From NCBI GenBank assembly GCA_965200355.1, contig OZ241351.1:372001-436000 (forward strand): a stretch of 64,000 nucleotides of DNA, given 5' to 3'. Of the stretch, positions 58,898 through 64,000 are shown in pieces. The notes under the pieces were generated by a model. That model was not told the origin of the DNA. It worked only from the letters and a program-made list of their open reading frames with translations, and ran no database searches. The DNA comes from Bin18 sp965200355 (lineage in GTDB: Bacteria; Desulfobacterota; Binatia; Bin18). Positions within the stretch are counted from its first letter, which is position 1. Each line of letters opens with the position of its first letter. Made by a program: the position numbers and the translations under genes.

Positions 58898-60061
58898 TTA
58901 TTCCACCACCGCGCTGAGCACCAGGTCGGACAGACGCTGGAAGCGCTCCAGGCTGTACGATTCTTCCAGGGCTCCGGCGGTCAGGCACACAAAAGTGATA
59001 TCGCGCTCCGGGTCGATCCAGAACAGGGTTGACCCCGCCCCAACCGCGCCAAACGTGTTCGGCGACGCCAGCGTACCGAAATAGGTCGGGAAGATACCCG
59101 TTCCACGCACGAAAAAGCCCAGGCCGAGCAAGGCCGGAAACTCGTCCCAGTTACGGACCTCCCTGGTGTAATTCCACAGATTATTCGGCCTGAGACCGGT
59201 ATGGTTGGTTGCGGCCAGGCGAATAACCGCCGGCGATAAGACGCGAACGCCGGCCAGTTCCCCGCCGCACCGCAGCATTTCCGCCAGGCGAAAGATATCG
59301 GCCGCGGTTCCCACTCCGCCCCCGCCCGGAATTTCCGTGTCCTCCTGAAGCATGGCGTTGAAGCCCTCAAGGACCTCTGGTGGAAAGAGCCCTTCCCGCC
59401 GGTCGCGCACCACCACCGGAACTCGGCGCTCGGCCAGGTCGGGCCGCAGACCCAGGGCCGTATCCGGCATCCCCAGCGGGGTAAAGATATCCTCCGCAAA
59501 AATCTGGCGCAGCGACCGGGTCCCCCCATCCAGCCGGCGGACGACTTCCCCCAGGACCGCATGGGCAGTAATCGGGCTATAGCTGACGATCTCTCCGGGC
59601 AGGGCATCCAGCCCTTGTTGGCACCCCGCGGCGACCACCGCTTCAAGATTCCCCATCATCTCCGGCGCGACAGGCGGAAACCCAGCCGACATGCCGGCGG
59701 TGTGGGTCAGAAGCTGAGCGATTGTGACCCGCTGTTTGCCCTTGCTCGCAAACGCGGGAATAATCTCGGCCACGCGGGTGGTCAGGGCGAGCTGGCCCCG
59801 GTCTACGCAAGCAAGAATCGCGGTGGCCGTGATCGCCTTTGTGACGGAGAAAAGCGAGAAGACATCGGCCTTGTGCATCACACGCCGGCTCGCCCGTTCG
59901 GCAAAACCGAGCGCCCGGTGCAACACGACGCGCCCTCCACGCGCCACAATAACGACCGCTCCGTCATACTGTTCGCGTTCAATATCGCTCTGCATACACG
60001 ACACCAGATGGTCGAGTCGTGTTGCGTCAAACCCGCCCGCTGAGGGCTGGACCGTTTCCAT
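58898..60061 (-). CDS. Serine hydrolase of the beta-lactamase/penicillin-binding class C type
   Basis: The translation has the SxxK nucleophile motif SVTK within FSLFSVTKAITATAIL, a Tyr-containing second motif in SYSPITAHAVLGEVV (Y-S-P in place of Y-x-N) and later C-terminal strands near GAGSTLFWIDPERDITFVCLTAG. Class C-like hydrolases include esterases, D-aminopeptidases and beta-lactamases. There is no signal peptide from ATG 60061, which follows AAGGAGGCAG, so it is probably a cytoplasmic esterase. It lies downstream of the phosphotransferase gene only by orientation, with 36 bp between. Confidence 0.87.
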   Translation of the reverse strand: METVQPSAGGFDATRLDHLVSCMQSDIEREQYDGAVVIVARGGRVVLHRALGFAERASRRVMHKADVFSLFSVTKAITATAILACVDRGQLALTTRVAEIIPAFASKGKQRVTIAQLLTHTAGMSAGFPPVAPEMMGNLEAVVAAGCQQGLDALPGEIVSYSPITAHAVLGEVVRRLDGGTRSLRQIFAEDIFTPLGMPDTALGLRPDLAERRVPVVVRDRREGLFPPEVLEGFNAMLQEDTEIPGGGGVGTAADIFRLAEMLRCGGELAGVRVLSPAVIRLAATNHTGLRPNNLWNYTREVRNWDEFPALLGLGFFVRGTGIFPTYFGTLASPNTFGAVGAGSTLFWIDPERDITFVCLTAGALEESYSLERFQRLSDLVLSAVVE

Positions 60062-60664
60062 ATCTGCCTCCTTGGCGTTGCTGTCGGGGGAGCATAGCGC
60101 TCCGGGAGGGAGGGAGTAAAGGGAAGACCGAGTCGGGACAGCCACCGGACAAGGGGCTAGGCCCCCCTGTCAAGGCGGGGTGGGGGGTTCCGCCGGTCCC
60201 ATGTCGCCGGGACAAGGGCAGGCACAGGGGCCTGCCCGGCCCCGTAGCGGCCAGAGGGGAGGGAACGAATCTAACCCGCCGGCCCCTCTCCCCCAGTTTG
60301 TCCTGAGCGGTTCGGACTCCCCCTCACCCCAACCCTCTCCCTCCAGGGAGAGGGGGCAAGACAAGGGCAGCGGGCTCCTTTCCCCCGTTCGTCCTGAGCG
60401 TAGCGCCAGCGAAGTCGAAGGACGGCTGGGCAACCACAGGGCTGGAAATGGTCAACGAGCCAAACTGTTACCGGCCCGGCCATGTCTGAGGCCCCTTCTG
60501 GCTAAAGGTAACGGATAGTCGAGCTATGGAAGAGGAAGGCGGCTGGGCTTGCGCCCGGCCGGGTGAGTCATGGCCGGGCGCAAGGATAAGGGTAGAGTGC
60601 GTGGTTTCGCCCCCGATTCACCCCGCCTTGGGGGCAACCAGGAGTTACCGCTGCGCTCACAGGG
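60062..60664. repeat. Repeat-rich intergenic region before the YadA-like gene
   Basis: About 600 bp. It contains a G-rich block with the palindrome-like GGCCCCCCTGTCAAGG...TGGGGGG around 60161-60203, a CACCCCAACCCTCTCCCTCC element around 60326-60350, and a TTCGTCCTGAGCGTAGCG...GAAGTCGAAGGAC REP-like element around 60388-60422. The G-rich block recurs at 61542-61585, on the other side of the YadA-like gene, in the same orientation. No gene is supportable; the small plus-strand frames are overlain by the repeats. Confidence 0.75.
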
Positions 60665-61417
60665 CTACGGGCTCAGGGAGTACTCCCCGCTGGCGGTGTT
60701 GGATACCCCCCCGCTCGCGCTCGCGGTATGTCCGTTGACGGTGTTGCCATACCCCCCGCTCACGCTGGCAGCCTCTCCGCTGGCGGTGTTGGTATGCCCC
60801 CCGCTCACGCTGGCATACTTTCCGCTGGCGATGTTGGATGACCCCCCGCTCACGCTCGCATAGTCGTTCAGCAGATTATTTCCGTACCCAGCTACCAAGC
60901 CTCCCGTGCTGTCGTACATATGTTTCGGCCCCACCACCAAGTTATGCGACCCGCCTCGGTCGCCTGCCTCCAGACCAGAGGGCGACTCATTATACCCCAC
61001 GATCAGATTGCCCTTGCCGGACGGCTCGGCTTCATACGTGGCCCCCGACCCACTGCGGATATGCACATTCGCCCCACTGATAATCAGGTGTGGCCCGCTC
61101 AGCCCGTTCAGTGTGTCGGTCTCGACTGATACATACGACAGCTTGGCCGTGTTAGCGGCGATGGCGGTCGTGGTCGTGTCGATATTGGCCGTGTTAGCGG
61201 CGATGGCGGTCGTGTTTCTCTCTATGTTTTGGCGCATCTGGCTTATATCTTTAGTTTCACTTTGTAAGCGGCTCACGGTCCCCGCTAACGCGGACATTTT
61301 ATCCTGTAAATTTTTCACTTGCTCCTGCAATGTTTGCCCCATGCTCGGACTGGCGGTCCCCAGAACCCCCAAGACTCCGGCTAACCCGACAAGCCCTCTG
61401 AATCCATTACTCAACAT
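60665..61417 (-). CDS. Secreted coiled-coil / YadA-like head-repeat protein, C-terminally truncated
   Basis: The 250-residue translation has a signal peptide (GLVGLAGVLGVLGTASPSMGQ), a coiled coil (LQEQVKNLQDKMSALAGTV and onward), the duplicated segment NTTAIAANTA and TTTTAIAANTA, an unassigned domain (GLSGPHLIISGANVHIRSG), and four 15-residue repeats of the form ASVSGGxxNTASGxx that resemble YadA head beta-rolls. The protein stops at SGEYSLSP and lacks the stalk and outer-membrane anchor that trimeric autotransporters carry. The head repeats are encoded by 45-bp DNA repeats. It may be secreted, anchored by another protein, or a truncated adhesin. Confidence 0.75.
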   Translation of the reverse strand: MLSNGFRGLVGLAGVLGVLGTASPSMGQTLQEQVKNLQDKMSALAGTVSRLQSETKDISQMRQNIERNTTAIAANTANIDTTTTAIAANTAKLSYVSVETDTLNGLSGPHLIISGANVHIRSGSGATYEAEPSGKGNLIVGYNESPSGLEAGDRGGSHNLVVGPKHMYDSTGGLVAGYGNNLLNDYASVSGGSSNIASGKYASVSGGHTNTASGEAASVSGGYGNTVNGHTASASGGVSNTASGEYSLSP

Positions 61418-61783
61418 AAGTTGGCTCTGGTTCTGTCAATACCCGCTACGGGCAAGGGCTGCCGGCTCCCTTCCTCCGTTCGTCCTGGGCATCCTTCGAC
61501 TTCGCTGACGCTACGCTCAGGACGAACGGCCGGCGGCTGAGCAGGCCCCCCTGTGAAGGGGGGGGGTGGGGGGGTCCGCCGGTCCCCAGGTATCTCAAAC
61601 AGATGTTTGCAGCGCCCTACGTGTGTATCATTTTGAAGCTGGCTGGGCCGGCTGCTCACTCTTGCCAGCGGTTTCAGCCGGTTTTGAGGGGGGTTGCTGG
61701 CTGATTCTGAGAACACGGGGAGTTGAGACTGCTCCTCTCGGTCTGGTACCCAGACAGTCAGAGTCTCAATCCGAGGAGCGGCT
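61418..61783. repeat. Repeat-rich intergenic region between the YadA-like gene and the S9 peptidase
   Basis: About 365 bp. It carries an inverted-repeat element (GTTCGTCCTG ... CAGGACGAAC, around 61479-61528) and a run of eight or more G at about 61556-61574, which could form a G-quadruplex, followed by TCCGCCGGTCCC. The promoter for the S9 peptidase must lie at the right end; GAGGAGCGGCT directly before its ATG is a good ribosome-binding site. Confidence 0.7.
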
Positions 61784-63718
61784 ATGCCTGATAAAAAAAC
61801 GGCTGTGTACGGTTCGTGGAAATCGCCTATCACCTCAGACCTGATTGTGGCCGGAACGGTCGGCTTGGGTCAGGTCCGGCTGGATGGGGAGGCGGTGTAT
61901 TGGATAGAACAGCGCCCGGCCGAGGGCGGGCGGAATGTCATTGTGCGCCGCACGCCTGACGGAACCATCGCTGACTTGACACCAGCGCCCTTGAACGCCC
62001 GGACGCGCGTGCACGAGTATGGAGGCGGAGCATATGCCGTCCAGGACGGGACGTGCTATTTTTCAAATTTTACGGATCAGCGGCTCTATCGGCAGACCGG
62101 GGCGGCTGACCCCGAGCCGCTGACCGCAGCAGAGGGGCTGCGCTATGCCGATGCCAGCGTTGACCCTCGGCGCAGCCGTCTGGTCTGTGTACGCGAAGAT
62201 CATCGCGACGCGGCGCAGGAAGCGGTCAACAGCCTGGTCAGTATTGACCTCAGCAGCGGCGCAGAGACGGTCCTCGTATCCGGGCGTGATTTTTATTCCA
62301 ACCCACGGCTCAGCCCGGATGGCAGCCGGCTCGCCTGGTTGTCATGGAACCACCCGAACATGCCCTGGGACGGGACCGAGCTGTGGGTGGGGACGGTCCG
62401 CTCGGACGGTTCTCTGACAGAAGTCGGGCTGGTGGCCGGCGGCGACGCCGAGTCCATTTTTCAGCCCGAGTGGTCCCCGCTCGGTATTTTGTATTTTGTG
62501 TCGGACCGCTCTGGCTGGTGGAATCTGTACCGGGCGCGGAATGGCCGCGTCGAGGCCCTGTGGGACAAGCACGCGGACTTTGGCCGGCCGCAGTGGGTGT
62601 TTGGCATGGCGACCTATGCCTTTGCCGCGGCCGACCGGATTATCTGCACCTACGCGGAAAACGGGACTTGGCATATGGCCAGCCTCGATCCGGGTACGCG
62701 GCACCGTGACGCTATTGCGCTGCCGTATACCGAAGTGAGCGAGGTGCAGGCGTTGTCGGACCGGGCGGTGTTTCTGGCCGGCTCGCCAACCGCCCCGCCG
62801 GCGGTCGTCCAACTCGACCTGGACACCCACGCCCTGAGCGTTCTGCGTCAGTCCAGCCAACTCGACCTGGACCCGGCCTGCCTGTCAACGCCCCAGGCCC
62901 TGGCCTTTCCAACCGAGCACGACCGGACCGCGTATGGTCTGTTCTATCCACCGACAAACGCGGACTATGTTGCGCCAGAGGATGAACGTCCGCCGCTGGT
63001 CGTCAAAAGTCATGGCGGGCCGACCGCGGCCGCCCAGACGGCCCTTGATCTCCGCATTCAGTATTGGACGAGTCGCGGCTTTGCCGTGCTGGACGTGAAC
63101 TACGGGGGCAGCACCGGCTACGGACGGGCCTATCGCCAACGCCTGAACGGCCAGTGGGGGATTGTCGATGTGGACGACTGCGTCAACGGCGCGCATTACC
63201 TGGTCGCCCGTGGTGAGGTCGATACCGAGCGGCTGGCGATTACCGGCGGCAGCGCCGGAGGATACACGACGCTGTGTGCCTTGACTTTTCGCAATATGTT
63301 TCGGGCCGGGGCAAGCCATTACGGCATCAGCGACCTCGAAGCGCTGGTGCGCGACACCCATAAGTTCGAGTCCCGCTACCCGGACAACTTGGTCGGTCCC
63401 TACCCGGAACAGCAGTCCGTCTATGTCGCGCGCTCGCCAGTGCATTTTACCCAGCAGCTGTCGTGTCCGCTGATTGTCTTCCAGGGCGCGGAAGATACAA
63501 TCGTCCCACCCAATCAGGCCGAACTGATGGTCACGGCCCTCAGAGCAAAGGGGCTGCCGGTTGCCTACGTCCTGTTTGCGGGTGAACAGCACGGCTTTCG
63601 CCAAGCCGAGAACATCAAGCGCGCCTTGGACGGCGAGTTGTATTTTTACTCCCGAATTTTTGGCTTCCCCCTGGCGGAAGCCGTTGCGCCGCTGACCATC
63701 GAGAATCTGCCGGACTAG
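61784..63718 (+). CDS. S9-family peptidase (prolyl oligopeptidase / dipeptidyl aminopeptidase-like)
   Basis: The 644-residue protein starts behind GAGGAG. The N-terminal two-thirds (about 1-390) are beta-propeller-like blades (LVSIDLSSGAETVLVSGRDFYSNPRLSPDGSRLAWLSW). The C-terminal domain is an alpha/beta hydrolase: VVKSHGGPTAA, the nucleophile elbow GGSAGGYTTL (Ser), Asp in GAEDTIVPPNQAEL and His in GEQHGFRQAENI. It cleaves short peptides, often after proline; no signal peptide is seen, so it is probably cytoplasmic. Confidence 0.93.
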   Translation: MPDKKTAVYGSWKSPITSDLIVAGTVGLGQVRLDGEAVYWIEQRPAEGGRNVIVRRTPDGTIADLTPAPLNARTRVHEYGGGAYAVQDGTCYFSNFTDQRLYRQTGAADPEPLTAAEGLRYADASVDPRRSRLVCVREDHRDAAQEAVNSLVSIDLSSGAETVLVSGRDFYSNPRLSPDGSRLAWLSWNHPNMPWDGTELWVGTVRSDGSLTEVGLVAGGDAESIFQPEWSPLGILYFVSDRSGWWNLYRARNGRVEALWDKHADFGRPQWVFGMATYAFAAADRIICTYAENGTWHMASLDPGTRHRDAIALPYTEVSEVQALSDRAVFLAGSPTAPPAVVQLDLDTHALSVLRQSSQLDLDPACLSTPQALAFPTEHDRTAYGLFYPPTNADYVAPEDERPPLVVKSHGGPTAAAQTALDLRIQYWTSRGFAVLDVNYGGSTGYGRAYRQRLNGQWGIVDVDDCVNGAHYLVARGEVDTERLAITGGSAGGYTTLCALTFRNMFRAGASHYGISDLEALVRDTHKFESRYPDNLVGPYPEQQSVYVARSPVHFTQQLSCPLIVFQGAEDTIVPPNQAELMVTALRAKGLPVAYVLFAGEQHGFRQAENIKRALDGELYFYSRIFGFPLAEAVAPLTIENLPD

Positions 63719-63775
63719 GCTGATTGGCACCGCCCTCTGACACGGCCCCGCTTTTGACCAATGGGGGGCTCAGCC

Positions 63776-64000
63776 TTATGCAAACTCCACCACCGCGCCG
63801 CCGCTGCCGTACAGCGGGCCATAGGCGTGCACCTGCGCGCCGGTGAACTTCCGACCCAGGGCACCCAAGACCCAGGCCGCGTGCTTAAAACCCATGTCGG
63901 CCTTGCCCTGGGTGGCAAACTCGGGCAGGGCGGCAGACAGCCCTTTCCGGTCGCCGGCTTGCAGCAGCGCCAGTATCTTTTTATTCCAGGCGTCGTATTG
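63776..64000 (-). CDS. Probable LigB-type extradiol dioxygenase, C-terminal part (5' end outside window)
   Basis: Reading leftwards from base 64000 in an open frame, 74 residues end at a stop at 63776-63778: DAWNKKILALLQAGDRKGL, then QGKADMGFKHAAWVLGALG and QVHAYGPLYGSGGAVVEFA. This resembles the C-terminus of class III extradiol ring-cleavage dioxygenases (LigB/DODA-like), where a conserved His lies in the middle of such a helix. The metal-binding N-terminal half is outside the window, so the assignment is tentative. It would fit the Rieske dioxygenase and MFS transporter as aromatic-compound degradation. Confidence 0.5.
   Translation of the reverse strand, partial: QYDAWNKKILALLQAGDRKGLSAALPEFATQGKADMGFKHAAWVLGALGRKFTGAQVHAYGPLYGSGGAVVEFA

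Noticed and set aside
60526..60863. Small plus-strand frames in front of the YadA-like gene
   Set aside because: They are antisense to the 45-bp head repeats or run through the repeat-rich gap; the regular peptide comes from the DNA repeat.
61556..61574. G-quadruplex as an antigenic-variation or replication signal
   Set aside because: The G-run is part of a repeat block seen twice; without strand-specific evidence or a pilin-like target this is only composition.
1..64000. CRISPR arrays, tRNA or rRNA genes
   Set aside because: No regularly spaced 25-40 bp repeats, no tRNA T-arm/anticodon patterns and no rRNA core sequences were recognised; the repeats seen are REP-like or protein-coding.

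Overview
The window looks like chromosome of an uncultivated, GC-rich (about 60% by eye), Gram-negative bacterium. Apolipoprotein N-acyltransferase, lipobox proteins and a YadA-like coiled-coil/head protein point to an outer membrane. The recA/alaS/phoH/ybeY/lnt/prfB layout, CoxMSL-type hydroxylase, F420-type luciferase-like oxidoreductase, CoA-transferases and Rieske dioxygenase would suit a deltaproteobacterial, Binatota-like or Tectomicrobia/Entotheonella-like lineage. That placement is inference; no rRNA or other marker that fixes it is present.

1-19.1 kb is one long minus-strand housekeeping run, read from right to left: cinA, thpR, recA, recX, alaS, phoH, ybeY, a 46-residue membrane peptide, a PIN-domain remnant, lnt, prfB (with its programmed +1 frameshift intact), a PAC2-family gene, rimO, a DksA/TraR-like regulator, a frameshifted glycerate 2-kinase, a DUF309 gene, a homoserine-kinase-like gene, accC and a biotin-carrier gene cut by the window edge. 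Two overlaps are long: phoH/ybeY (about 220 bp) and lnt/prfB (122 bp).

19.2-20.4 kb is a plus-strand scar of prophage type: a truncated DUF2335 gene, an N-terminally truncated phage-like gene, and 13 consecutive NGGYN pentamers followed by hairpins. 20.4-36.3 kb is metabolic and stress accessory DNA: a CoA-transferase, a zinc alcohol dehydrogenase, a HIT-like protein with an internal duplication, a universal stress protein with a hibernation factor, gamma-glutamyltransferase, a two-component system, a MaoC hydratase, a nitroreductase and a three-subunit molybdenum hydroxylase.

36.4-39.9 kb is the most striking part. A hydrophobic leader peptide abuts an ECF sigma gene, which overlaps a gene fusing an anti-sigma zinc finger to an O6-alkylguanine methyltransferase and, at the C-terminus, an Ada-type four-cysteine domain. 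Two genes later lies an alkyltransferase-like (PWQR) protein. This reads as a self-contained alkylation-sensing sigma/anti-sigma switch.

39.9-49.1 kb holds CoA-transferase and oxidoreductase genes, a repeat-rich gap, a helicase-less type ISP-like restriction/methylation enzyme, a VapBC pair with a frameshifted toxin tail, and an alpha/beta hydrolase. 49.2-64 kb holds a Rieske dioxygenase divergent from an MFS transporter (probably an aromatic uptake/oxidation pair), a CDP-alcohol phosphatidyltransferase, a CaiB-type CoA-transferase, membrane proteins (YdjM-like, FUN14), a phosphotransferase, a serine hydrolase, a YadA-like gene between dispersed repeats, an S9 peptidase and the C-terminus of a probable LigB-type extradiol dioxygenase. 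No rRNA, tRNA, CRISPR array or complete insertion sequence was seen.
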